This document shows positions 46,546-57,901 of a stretch of 64,000 nucleotides of DNA, piece by piece (the first letter of the stretch is position 1; every line of letters begins with the position of its first letter). A program made the position numbers and the translations under genes. A model generated the notes under the pieces. That model saw only the letters and a program-made list of their open reading frames with translations. It made no database searches and was not told where the DNA came from. Source of the stretch: Xenopus tropicalis. Lineage: Eukaryota; Chordata; Amphibia; Anura; Pipidae. Location: assembly GCF_000004195.4 (NCBI RefSeq), contig NC_030677.2, positions 173,650,019 to 173,714,018 on the forward strand, in the 5' to 3' direction.

Positions 46546-46796
46546 TTTGTTTTTCTTTAAACACATCTTTACACAATAATATAACTGCCAGCAGAAATAT
46601 ATTAACTAATAGTAGTTTTTAACTAGTTCAGAAGTAAAAAAAAACACAGATTGTCAGCCACTAACTCTGCAAAGGCAAATGCTGAACAAGAGGGAACGGT
46701 ATACTGCCCCTTTAATTCCTACATATATTTTATACTAATATCCCTAATGCTTGGGATCTGTGTTTTTCCGAACAACTCCAATACAGTATGTAAACA

Positions 46797-46930
46797 AAGG
46801 TGCTAAGTTTGCCCAGGAGCAATAACCAATAGCAACCAATTCGATAATTGTTTTTAAACATGTGACCAGTAAATGCTTCCTGCTGATTTGTTGCTATGGG
46901 TTACTGCTCTTGGGCAAATTTAGTGCTTTT
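46797..46930. mobile_element. foldback MITE, TTAGTGC type (relative of 28661)
   Basis: AAAGGTGCTAAGTTTGCCCA with GGAGCAATAACCAATAGC pairs with TTGCTATGGGTTACTGCTCT and GGGCAAATTTAGTGCTTTT. Confidence 0.7.
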
Positions 46931-47277
46931 ATTGTATAACCCCCTATACATAATTAGGAAGTCCATATATGCTTATTTTTTTAAACTATTTAATGAGGCA
47001 CAAAAAACTTGTTAACATCATATTTATTAATAACAGTGAAAGTGAGACAGCATTGGCAGCTTTCGTAGATAATCTCAAAATGGTCAATATTTCCTGCCAA
47101 CCTAGCCACTGGCAGAGACAGGAGCTTAGTGGCCTGGGCTTGGCTTCAAATCAATGCTGTTTCCAACTGAATTCTGGTCATAGTTTATTGTTGTTACATT
47201 TATTTATAAAGTGATAATATATTCCACAAAGCTTTACATAAGGGTAAATAATCACTGACAAACAAACTTATACACTT

Positions 47278-48843
47278 GGGGGCACATTCATTAAAGTATG
47301 ACAGGTCCGATTACAAAAAATTTGTATTTTTTCTAATGTTTACAACTTTTGCGTATTTTCTGCGATATATTCGTTAATTTGCGCAACGTTTTCGTACTTT
47401 GTAACAATTTGTGCATCAAAATCATATTTGTTGTAACAAGTATGAAAGTTTCTGATTCATTAAAGCTTCATTTCCGTGACTTTCCTTGGGCCAGGTTGGA
47501 GCTGCAGAGTGCCATTGAGCCCTATGGGAGACTTTCCTTGGGCCAGGTTGGAGCTGCAGAGTGCCATTGAGCCCTATGGGAGACTTTCCTTGGGCCAGGT
47601 TGGAGCTGCAGAGTGCCATTGAGCCCTATGGGAGACTTTCCTTGGGCCAGGTTGGAACTGCAGAGTGCCATTGAGCCCTATGGGAGACTTTCCTTGGGCC
47701 GGGTTGGAGCTGCAGAGTGCCATTGAGCCCTATGGAAGACTTTCCTTGGGCCGGGTTGTAGCTGCAGAGTGCCATTGAGCCCTATGGGAGGCTTTCCTTG
47801 GGCCAGGTTGGAGCTGCAGAGTGCCATTGAGCCCTATGGGAGACTTTCCTTGGGCCGGGTTGGAGCTGCAGAGTGCCATTGAGTCCTATGGGAGACTTTC
47901 CTTGGGCCGGGTTGGAGCTGCAGAGTGCCATTGAGCCCTATGGGAGACTTTCCTTGGGCCGGGTTGGAGCTGCAGAGTGCCATTGAGCCCTATGGGAGAC
48001 TTTCCTTGGGCCGGGTTGGAGCTGCAGAGTGCCATTGAGCCCTATGGGAGACTTTCCTTGGGCCGGGTTGGAGCTGCAGAGTGCCATTGAGCCCTATGGG
48101 AGACTTTCCTTGGGCCGGGTTGGAGCTGCAGAGTGCCATTGAGCCCTATGGGAGGCTTTCCTTGGGCCAGGTTGGAGCTGCAGAGTGCCATTGAGCCCTA
48201 TGGGAGGCTTTCCTTGGGCCGGGTTGGAGCTGCAGAGTGCCATTGAGCCCTATGGGAGACTTTCCTTGGGCCGGGTTGGAGCTGCAGAGTGCCATTGAGT
48301 CCTATGGGAGACTTTCCTTGGGCCGGGTTGGAGCTGCAGAGTGCCATTGAGCCCTATGGGAGACTTTCCTTGGGCCGGGTTGGAGCTGCAGAGTGCCATT
48401 GAGCCCTATGGGAGACTTTCCTTGGGCCGGGTTGGAGCTGCAGAGTGCCATTGAGCCCTATGGGAGACTTTCCTTGGGCCAGGTTGGAGCTGCAGAGTGC
48501 CATTGAGCCCTATGGGAGACTTTCCTTGGGCCGGGTTGGAGCTGCAGAGTGCCATTGAGCCCTATGGGAGGCTTTCCTTGGGCCAGGTTGGAGCTGCAGA
48601 GTGCCATTGAGTCCTATGGGAGGCTTCCAAAATCATGCACTGAAGGTTCAAAGTCAGAAAGGTTTTCGTGCCGGTTTACAATCGATCAGATATGAAAATT
48701 TCCTAACTTTCAGATCTTGCCACAATATTTTCATACAAGCAAGACACGACTTTTCGCAAAATTAACGCATATAAGAAATTTTCGTATTTAATGCGAATTT
48801 TCGCAAATCGTACTCATAATTCGGACTTTAATGAATCGGCCCC
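47278..48843. mobile_element. MITE carrying a 22-copy internal satellite
   Basis: GGGGGCACATTCATTAAAGT at the left pairs with ACTTTAATGAATCGGCCCC at the right. The interior arms have CpG-bearing words typical of the family (TTTGCGTATTTTCTGCG, TTCGTTAATTTGCGCAACG, TTTTCGCAAAATTAACGC). Between the arms sits the 52-bp array. The right flank begins TA; the left flank reads TTG, so a TA target is possible but altered. Confidence 0.8.
47479..48622. repeat. 52-bp tandem array, 22 units
   Basis: ACTTTCCTTGGGCC starts at 47479, 47531, 47583 and so on every 52 bp, ending at 48622 = 22 full units, followed by a broken GCTTCC. The unit contains TTGGAGCTGCAGAGTGCCAT and TGAGCCCTATGGGAG. Variants are CCAGG/CCGGG, GGGAGAC/GGGAGGC and GAGCCC/GAGTCC. 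Copies are nearly identical, so expansion is recent. Frames through it on both strands are false. Confidence 0.97.
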
Positions 48844-48959
48844 TAGGTAATGAGGGCCCTGTCAATAAGGGCTTACAGTCTATAGGGGTGGGGATAATTG
48901 ATATACAAGGTAAAATGATGTAGCCATAGTATATGTTGGGAAATATATACTAATTAGTG

Positions 48960-50810
48960 AGGAGATAATGGATCAGAAGCTTGCAATGTGTGGAAGTTGA
49001 TATGCTATGGGTTTGGGAAGGGATGACTTGAAAAGAGCTGCTATAAATTATTAAATAAATTTATGAGCTTTACAGAAGAGGTGAGTTATAAAATTATATT
49101 TCTCCCAATGGGTCTGCCCAAGTCCTCCATGTGTTACAATCTTTGGCTTTGGGGCCAAAACAAATGAAGTAGACACATTTTGGTCTCCATCTGGGTGAAT
49201 ACATCAGTCAAACATCTGCTTATTAGTAACCTCCCTAAATGAGGGGCTCTTTTAGTACATGGACAGTTTTAAGAAGTGGTTGGATGTCTTTTCAATTTAC
49301 TAGAAAATAGAAGGGTTCCGGAATTAATGGATGCCACACCGAGTTGATCTAAAGATAATAAAGGGGGTAATCACCACATGATGTTCAAAGAAGATCTGCT
49401 GTGTGCTTTATAGTTAGCTGTGGGTGTGCAGCCTCTAGAACGTCTCTTATGTGTATCTTATTTTCTGTACTGATACCATGATGGCGGCTGTTTTTGTGTT
49501 GCACATTCTCTACACTGAAGAAATCTTACTTTTCGCTGATCTCCATTTCATTTGGCTCATTTCCCGAATACACTTATTGCTGATAACATAATGCAGATGG
49601 ACCTTAGGCCTTATTAATAATCCTTTATAGCAGATCTTACTTTGCTACAGCAGTGAGAATACAGTCTGAAAGGGCAGGCACCTTGAATGGAAATAGCCCA
49701 ATAGTTTGTATAGTTGATATTGCAGCACCAGCATCTGTTATTCTAATAACATTATTAATATTTAAGTAGCTTTTAAGGGAAAATTACAGAAAGATTAAAT
49801 CATATGAAACAGATCTGAAAGTAAATGTAAAACAGGGAAAGTAGAGGATATTGCTACAGAATACTTCAATTTTGTGGCAGATTTTACCCTCACAACATAA
49901 TAGTAGTGTAGTCTATCTTTCTAGGGGTAGTGATGCACAAGGGCACCCCATGGTACCCATATACAGGAAGCTCAGACTGAGCTGGTTTTCCCTCCAACTT
50001 ATTGCAATCTACTTTGCGATCCATAAGCCAACCCATCATTCCAAGACTGTTAAATCTAGCCATTGTTTGTTAAATAAGCTACACTGGTGAAGGAATACCT
50101 ATATAGAGGCTGAACAGACATTTGAAAGAGTTTTAGGCTGCAATTTCACACTTGGTCTAACTTGGGGAAGAGTAAAATCATGTTTACAAGCAACATTAAA
50201 ACAAAACAGCAGATCTCTGTATTAACAAACCCCTTTCTCTTCCCACAGCTGAAGCCTGTTGGGATTTTTTAAGATCATTATACAGAGGACCTGTGGGCCA
50301 CTGATTTTTGGTGTACTTTTTATAAGCCCAATTCAGCTAATTCCACTGGCATTGCTAATAGACAGATGTAGGGGGAAATGACTTCTGGCTTCCTGTCTGA
50401 TAGCGCTGAAGATAAAACCAGGCAGGTTTACCACAAGGTTAAATAAATAGCAGATGGAACATGGGACATTGCTCACTAACAAATACTGTAATGTTCTGAT
50501 CACACTACTGCATGAAGAGAAAGATGGTTCCTGTGTGAGCAGAGACTCATTTGTAGGGCCCAATGGGAATGTGTTCCTGATAGTTAAGTAGTAGGGTAGA
50601 TCTGTCAGGCTATAATTACAGGTTTGAATGGCACATTAATTTTGTGCTAATCAGTAATTTGCTTCTGTAGTAAATCAAACAGCATAACACAGCACACATT
50701 TATATTGCCTGCATGGTTATTTAGAATCCAGAAAAGAGAACCAATGACATTAACTCTTCTTGCAACAATTATTGTCTTGACAGGGTCAGAAATGAACATC
50801 TTGTAATAAC
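48960..50810. other. intergenic DNA without recognised features
   Basis: Unassigned AT-rich sequence with a TTTTAAGAAGTGGTTGGATG repeat-like word near 49266. No exon signals. Confidence 0.3.
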
Positions 50811-50813
50811 AAA

Positions 50814-51200
50814 GAACTGTAGGCATAATCTTAAAGTTCTTTAGAGGCAATCGTATTACTAACAGAGTCAAGAGGATTGTGTAAGGCAGGTGTAGTTTGA
50901 AACTAAAGTTACCACAGGGCTATAACAGAGACAAGTAGTGAGCCAGTTAGCTGACTTCATGTTATTAGGCCAGATTATATTAAACTGATGATGTTGAATA
51001 CCTTGGATGACATAATACAACCCATGGGCCTCCTGTTGGACAGTCCTGGTAATACATGCCTAGACAGATGACACTTTTTTCTTTTCTCATGAGAAACTGT
51101 ATATGCTATATATATATATATATACAACACCCTACAGTGCAATTATGTTTGAAGTTGAACTGTAGGCATAATCTTAAAGTTCTTTAGAGGCAATTGTAGG
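50814..51200 (+). repeat. local duplications, block 1
   Basis: GAACTGTAGGCATAATCTTA at 50814-50851 recurs at 51157-51196, 343 bp away. Between them, 50904-51110 (AAAGTTACCACAGGGCTA ... CTCATGAGAAACTGT) recurs at 52471-52668. Two overlapping duplication events are implied. A TA run is at 51107-51123. Confidence 0.85.
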
Positions 51201-52470
51201 ACATTGCAGGAGGACATGGAATAACAGATAAGCTAAGGTGATCAGAGTGGATTATGTGGCAGTTCCAAAATTAAATTATTAAAGCCCCTCACTGTGGCCC
51301 ATGTGAGTATTATGCATGACCATAAAAGACTTTCTCAGTTTTATAATATTCCTATCCTTTAGTGCTGTATTGACCAGGTGAAGATGTCAAATAAGTCATA
51401 TCATTATTGAGATAATGATTCAGGCCCAGATTGTTTTAAACCTAATTCCACCTAGCTCTATGTGAGGAGGTCTTTAGCCTTGGAGAAGATGCCTGTTTGC
51501 TCATCTTGATTGCCAATTACGGTGAGATTTTAGGTGATTTTGGCTTATTTGCTCCTCTAAATAATCTTGAAACTATGGCTGGCTGATACATCAAAGTTTT
51601 CCTGTGTCTGTAACTTTGTTATAAACTACATGAGGCCAAAGGTTGGCCCTCCAATGGAGGCTTGAAGTGGAAAACTCCAACAACCACTGCTCTAAATGGT
51701 AACCTAAAATAATGTCTCAGAAATTCCTGAGTGGATCATTATATTGCCTTAATAACATAGAGTTAGCTGATATATCTTGCTACAGTATACTGATTTAACA
51801 GTAGTTTACCAGTGAACATTTACCTGTATAATTACCATCTGCTATTACATCTTCACTATTTCCTGAAAGGTCGACAAATGCCTGAACAATGAAGCAAACA
51901 CAAAACTTTTAAAAGTTTCTTTTGGTAGAAAAAAAATATCTCTGAAAAGAAAGAAGCATCTACTATGTAGGACAGGTTCATGGTGGGCACAAAAAAACTG
52001 CATCCCTGCTGTGAAAATGTCAGGAAAATAATATGAATCATTCTATAACTGTCAGAAAAAAAACTCTATTCAGACTTTACTGTGAATGCAAATACAAAAG
52101 CTATATAGTGCATTGAAGGATAACATAATAGGGATTGGATGATTTTCTCTTTTTAATGAATAGAGACTAGATGTACAGTACCACCGTCCATTGTTAATAG
52201 TACAATAGCACATAATACATTTTATCATTCATCGATATAATGGAAAGGATTCCTTAGCACTATAAACTGCAGAAATACAGAGGTAGGGCTACCTGCACGA
52301 CTGCTATAAAATGCTATCAGCCTTGATTATCAGGAAATATTACTTCTTGAAAATCCAAATGTGTCTGAAACCTAAATGGCGTGCTTCGATTTTCTTAAAA
52401 GGGGACTAAAGCCAACAAGGAACTAGGCTAGAAATACTGTAGCTGATGTTCTAGGCAAATGTACCAGTCC

Positions 52471-52663
52471 AAAGTTACCACAGGGCTAAAGCAAAGAAAA
52501 GTAGTGAGCCAGTTAGCTGACTGCATGTTATTAGGCCAGATAATATCAAACTGATGATGTTGAATACCTTGGATGGCATAATACAACCCATGGGCCTCCT
52601 GTTGGACAGTCCTGGTAATACATGCCTAGACAGATGACACTTTTTTCTTTTCTCATGAGAAAC

Positions 52664-52694
<31 letters not shown>

Positions 52695-52710
52695 TATGTT
52701 TGAAGTTCAC
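52471..52710 (+). repeat. local duplication, block 2 (partner 50904-51150)
   Basis: Same orientation and nearly the same sequence as 50904 onward: TAGTGAGCCAGTTAGCTGAC, TGGGCCTCCTGTTGGACAGT, ACAGATGACACTTTTTTC. Both copies end in a TA run followed by ATTATGTTTGAAGTT, so the TA microsatellite was duplicated with it and has since changed length. Confidence 0.85.
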
Positions 52711-52761
52711 CCTCTTTATCATTTTGCAAAATATTGCATTATACTGATACTCCAAAACTTT

Positions 52762-52889
52762 AATACTCTGACACTGTCATGCTTGAATATTCTAATACTC
52801 TGACACTGTCATGCTTGAATACTCTAATACTCTGACACTGTCATGCTTGAATACTCTAATACTCTGACACTGTCATGCTTGAATACCCC
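52762..52889. repeat. 32-bp tandem repeat, 4 copies
   Basis: AATACTCTGACACTGTCATG plus CTTGAATACTCT repeats at 52762, 52794, 52826 and 52858. It is the young, regular edge of the larger decayed region to its right. Confidence 0.9.
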
Positions 52890-53770
52890 AATAGTCCCAT
52901 GCTCGAATACCACAATACTTTGAAGCTTCCATACTCTAATACCCAGCACCTAATGTTCTCATACACCAATGCCTTTGATAATCCAATTTACTTTGGTGCC
53001 TAATTCTTCTCTGTTCTAGTACTTCAGTGTTCCAATATGCTTATGCTCTAAAGATTCAGTGGTTCAAATACTCCAGTGCTGCAACACTGAGTCTCTGGTG
53101 CACCAGAATACTCAACACTTTGCTACTCTGATACTCAACCAGCCAAATACAAAGGTGATATAATGCCTCTTCTGCCCAATTAAGAGGCATTAAATGCTCA
53201 AATGCTTTTGTACATTGATTCTCTTGTCATTAATTGCTTTCAATTACTGGCAGTTCAAAAGTCCCATACTAATGCTCTACACATTCCAATACTGCAATGC
53301 TCTCATGCTCTTACAATGCTCTAATACTCCAAATACTCTGATGCTCTAATTTTCTAATAATTTAATGCTCCAATTCTATCGTATTTCAAATGTACTGCTC
53401 CTATAATTCAGTACTTAAATAATTTAATGCTATTGTGCACTAATGCTACTATGTTCTGTATTCCAATACACCCAGTGCCCCCAATACCTTTATGTTATGC
53501 TTTACTGCTTCAGCTCTGAACTCTGAATCTCTAAATGTTGATACTTTGGTGTTCCAATACATTTCTGCTCTAATACTCTTAATGCATCAAAATATAGTCA
53601 CTCCAATAATCCAATACTTTTATGCTCTTGTGTTTCAATGTTCCAAAAGTCTGATATTTTGGCATTCTAGTAGTCTTATGCTCTAATACCCTTAATGATC
53701 CAATACCTCAATACTCTGCTGTTTTGGTACTTTGGTACGTTTATGCTCCAATAGTAATTTGGTGCTTTTG
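52890..53770. repeat. decayed short-period repeat, (A)ATACTC/ATGCTC type
   Basis: About 880 bp packed with variants of CTCTAATAC, CCAATACT, ATGCTC and TTCCAATAC at irregular 8-15-bp spacing, with hardly any other sequence type. Best read as an old minisatellite that has diverged. One + frame (53492-53686) is open by chance. Confidence 0.7.
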
Positions 53771-54370
53771 AGCTCTAATCTTAAAATAATCTTACTTTTA
53801 AGATCTTCTCTTTATTTGTTGTTTTTGCTTGTTTTGTAAAATGCTGCAATTGTGAATAATTAAAGAGCTTTACAACTCAATGATGACATGAGTACTCTTA
53901 AATATAATCATTCTTTAACATGCAATTAAATAAGATGTAGCAGGTATATAGATGGGTATGAAAAACACCATTGGGGTCAAGTAATGTAGTATTTGATGGC
54001 AAAGCTGGCTTAAGGCCTCCAACTGATAATTTTTTATTTACTTAGCACCCTAAATATGGAATAAGTAATGCCTGTGCTGATTTGTGATGCTTATCTTTAG
54101 CAACATGGTTCCTCTGTGGCGTCTGTGTCTGTGAAAAACCACTATGGGTCAAGTGATATGAAATAGCTGCTTATAATCCCTTTCTAATCAGTAGGTCAGT
54201 CACAAAGGAATGTAGCCACCATTGACCACATTCAGTTTAATAAGAATAGAAAGGTATTGGCTTTTGTACTAAAAGATCATGGATATGGGCCTTTCCTGAC
54301 CAACAGCCAATGTGAACTAGATACTAATCAGGCCAGGCAGAGAATGCATTTAGATTTGACTCACTGGAAG
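53771..54370. other. intergenic DNA without recognised features
   Basis: Nothing supported. Confidence 0.3.
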
Positions 54371-54374
54371 ATCA

Positions 54375-54590
54375 GATCAGCCCAGGGTCAGACTTGGGGG
54401 TACAGGGCCCACCGGGGTTTCTGCCTTAGGGGACCCTGCACCCGCAATGGCCCCCACCGCAGGGGGTGCAAAGTAAAATTAGCTGCAACTCGTCGGGGGA
54501 GGTAGACCGGCTGATTGGTGGAGTGCCCTATGGAAATCGGGTCTGGGTTGCTGGGGTGTCCCAGCAGCTCCGTCCGACCCTGGATCAGCC
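54375..54590. mobile_element. 200-bp hAT-type MITE with 8-bp target duplication
   Basis: Element 54383-54582 begins CAGGGTCAGACTTGGGG and ends CCGTCCGACCCTG, so the ends CAGGGTC(A/G)GAC are inverted repeats. It is flanked by perfect 8-bp duplications GATCAGCC (54375-54382 and 54583-54590). Eight-base duplication and CAGGG ends indicate hAT. GC-rich, non-coding. Confidence 0.88.
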
Positions 54591-54889
54591 AGATTTGACC
54601 CAGCATGTAAATGAAAAAAACTGTTTTCTAAAGGTGTTTATGTGCTGATTCTGTGGTGTCTGCAAAATTTCAAACAAATGGAAACATTTCAAATTGAAAA
54701 ATAGCTTGTTGAAAAAAAAAGTTTGAATTAGAATTATAGTTTCTGAAACTTTAATTTTTTGAGATTTATTAGGCACATAGTACAACTATCTAAAAGCTGG
54801 TGAGTTCAGGTAGAAAACTTCTAAAACTTCTAATTCTAATTTTGATAAATCTGCATCATTGATTTCTACACAAAGAGCATTTCACCTTA

Positions 54890-55290
54890 AAGGTGCTTTT
54901 AAAGAACTGATTAATGCTCATGTATAACAATGATTTTTAGTTGCCAAGCCTCCCCTTATAAGAATGTTCCAGCAAAGAGAAAAGTTTGATGTCTGCTTTC
55001 TCTAATATCATTAACCAGCTGCTGTACATAACATTCTCAACACTAAACTGCTCTTGATTCATTTTACTTTTGCATGCCATTTCCAAATGTGATTTCTATC
55101 CGCTAGAATGCAAATGCCAAGTACCTTATTTAAAACTATTTTTAAAATCCCAAAATATAAACATCACTTAAATGATTTAAATCGATACAAAAATGTAACC
55201 ATTACATTTACAAGTAATTTTTAAGCCACTGAGCAATTACAATTAATGTATAATGGAAAGTTATATAACAACCTCTTTAAGTACATCATT
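54890..55290. promoter_or_regulatory. candidate conserved non-coding element
   Basis: About 400 bp free of recognised repeats. Contains a canonical octamer ATGCAAAT (55108-55115), several TAAT-core words (CAATTAATGTATAATGG, TTACAAGTAATTTTTAAG) and CTTAAATGATTTAAATCGAT. Texture resembles a developmental enhancer; conservation is untested. Confidence 0.3.
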
Positions 55291-55530
55291 TCATTGTGTG
55301 TCTTGTGTGAGCTCTGACCTGTGCCTTGTGCTGCATTTAATCAGGTCCAAGGCTCAGAGAACAGGTAGTTTCTATAACTGGAAGAGCTCTGTGTATAGGA
55401 CTTGAAAGGTGCACTATTCAAAAGTAAAGCAAAAGAGCCCTAAGCCATTATGGTCACATTAAATGCAGATATTGTAGCACTGATGCCATTCCCAGAATTC
55501 ACATTAATACCAGCACATCAGAATAATATA

Positions 55531-55555
55531 TGTATGTATGTATGTATGTATGTAC
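55531..55555. repeat. (TATG)n microsatellite and adjoining repeat scrap
   Basis: About six TATG units. At 55695-55738 a fragment of the TTTATTTATAAAG repeat (GTACGCAGCGCTGTACAG) follows, and TATAAG/TATATA runs at 55740-55785. Confidence 0.8.
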
Positions 55556-55799
55556 TGTATCTCTTTACAGCAAACCATGAGAGCAGATAATACCTGGGTG
55601 CCCAAACTGAATAAAGCCTCATATTTATTTATTTAAAACTGCGAGACTCCTGTGTGAAAATTCCTGCGTGTGCCGTCACTCTATGTATGTATATCTTTAT
55701 TTATAAAGTGCTATTTATGTACGCAGCGCTGTACAGTAGAATATATATAAATATATATAAGTATAAGTATAAGTATATATACATTGTAAATATGAGTAA

Positions 55800-56620
55800 T
55801 CAGCTTGATAAAGGAACTAGAATGTTCTGAAAGCTTACTCTGATTATCTTAGTTAGCCAATAAAGGTATCACCTTTATACCACTTTTGTTATTTTTTATT
55901 TCAAAAGGGTTACCCTGTAATACATTGTAAATACAAATATTTACATATATCAAATAAGCATGCATTCATATATTAAATATATAATAAAAATAAAAAATGA
56001 ATATCACATATTTATTAAATATATTTATAAATGTGATAACATTTTGGAGGGGCACAGCCACACTACTATCATAGAGTGCTATTTCATTAGGTGCTGTTTT
56101 ATATTTAATTGTAGGGAGTGTTAAACAATCTGTGAACTATTAGCACATATTGGGTAGCAGTAAGTGGAGCAACGATAGAAGATTGGGATGCACCAATCTA
56201 GAGAGAATTAACTGATAGGAGCTTTGTAATCATTCTGTTGAGCTTATACATTATTATTAAGGGAACCTGCCTAGGAGTAGCAGCTGTCACCATTAAATTG
56301 TTTCTCTCACCAGAGGTGTGGTCTAAATGATCAATTCAACCCCATATCATCCACCTCAAGGTTTACATATAGGAGAAAGATACGCTTGTGTGACGACCTC
56401 ACCAAATGAGTGGATTTTTCAATGTTTGGTCACCTTTAGCCTACTCCACATTTTCTTCTTCCTAATTAAATTACCCATGTATAAAACCTTGCATAACTAC
56501 CTGTGCATAGATAATACCCCTGCATAACAGACTCCTTATCTGTGCCCTGTGGTAATTTGCCCCTCTATCTAAAGTAGGAGAGCACCTGATCATTCCATTT
56601 TTGCATTGCAGGTAACTACC
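55800..56620. other. intergenic DNA, AT-rich
   Basis: Very AT-rich at 55920-56040 (ATATTTATTAAAT runs). A fragment near 55800-55920 (GGAACTAGAATGTTCTGAAA, AGTTAGCCAATAAAGGTATC) looks like a dispersed repeat. No gene seen. Confidence 0.3.
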
Positions 56621-56623
56621 ATG

Positions 56624-57238
56624 TTAAAGGGGAACTCTGGCTTCCAAACCAACATTAGTTAAAAAGCCCCATGCAACACAGAAACTAATATACAGATGCA
56701 GCCAGGTTTCTTTACCATGTTGTCACATTATTTCTCTTCCAACATAGAGGAAAAAAAATCCCAAATTTGCCACCAGGAGGTGCATGATCTATGGCATTTT
56801 CGATTGCTCTTGGCTGGCAAGTCTTTGCACTCCAGCACCATCTAGAATTAAACACTTAAAAATTATGTCTGGACATAGTGAGGCAAAATGTGAAAACTTG
56901 CTGGTTGCATCTGTACCGGCTATACTGCTCATCACTATTAAGTGCAACATGGTCTTATTACTCAGTCACACTGTTGCTGGGGGACTTTAAGTGCACTTAA
57001 GATTTGGAATGCTAATAGGCAGTGTAGGTGCATTTTTAAGTTCTCTAAATATCCAGTGCAGCATGCCTGCCACATTAACTCGGGGAGACACCAGAGTATG
57101 CAGTTCTACTTATAACAAATGGCAATGTTTCCATGGATCTGCAGGGAGTTGGGAACAGGGGCTCATGGCCTACTAGCCACTAAGTAATTCTTTTCAGATA
57201 CACACTGTAATTGCTTCCAAGTGTTACTTTCCCTTTAA
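56624..57238. mobile_element. T2-like MITE, TTAA target, 0.6 kb
   Basis: TTAAAGGGGAACTCTGGCTT at the left and AAGTGTTACTTTCCCTTTAA at the right. TTAAAGGG(G/A)A ends pair but the inner sequence is diverged. The interior includes CCACCAGGAGGTGCATGATC and CACTCCAGCACCATCTAGAA, another inverted pair in part. Confidence 0.6.
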
Positions 57239-57796
57239 CCATTAATAATGGCAAATCTATATGCCAGGGTCGTATTTTTCCTCACAGAGTGTGCTGAGCA
57301 ACTGTCACCTTTGAAAGCTTTACATTTGTATGCTATGAGCTAACCTAGCGTTTCCAATGACCTGAAAGTTGAGGACTTGTTTTTTTAAAATATATGCAGC
57401 GGTGCTGAATGAAAAGTGAAATGGATTAGAGAACAACCAGTTCACAATAACAGCAGAACTGCTAATTGTTGTTTATGTATCTTCCAGTCACCTGATAGTC
57501 CAAGGCTAGTCCAGCTATTTCTAATGATATGAATGAATGAGAATTTATTTTAGGCAATTTATTTGGCAAATGTATTTGACAGTACAAATATATATATATA
57601 TATAATCTATACCACAAAGCAGATGCAGTGCTAGTGCTGAACAAAATTTTTCCCTAGCATGGATTCATGTCCTGCTAGTACATTATCTGAATGTACTTGC
57701 AGGACATAAACCCCTGTTCTTTGGAAAAAAAAGTCCCCAGTGTGCATCTGCTTTGTGGAATGTATTAAATACAGTATATTTTGGTACCACGCGGGT

Positions 57797-57866
57797 CCTG
57801 TTTACATGGGCGTCCGCAGAAAATTTTCCAAGGGGGGGCAAGTAAGCTAGCATCATCCTGCAACAG

Positions 57867-57901
<35 letters not shown>

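Larger units (their letters stand above)
47195..48900. repeat. dispersed TTTATTTATAAAG repeat split by a MITE
   Basis: Left part (ATTTATTTATAAAGTGATAA ... CTGACAAACAAACTTATACA) and right part (GTAATGAGGGCCCTGTCAAT, AAGGGCTTACAGTCTATAGG) are in the normal order of this repeat. They are interrupted at 47277/48844 by the array-bearing MITE. Confidence 0.65.

Noticed and set aside
47422..47619. Open frames in the 52-bp array
   Set aside because: Period 52 is not a multiple of 3 and the frames just follow the repeat.
47479..48622. CRISPR-like array (regular repeats)
   Set aside because: Units are contiguous without unique spacers, the host is a vertebrate, and the array is inside a MITE.
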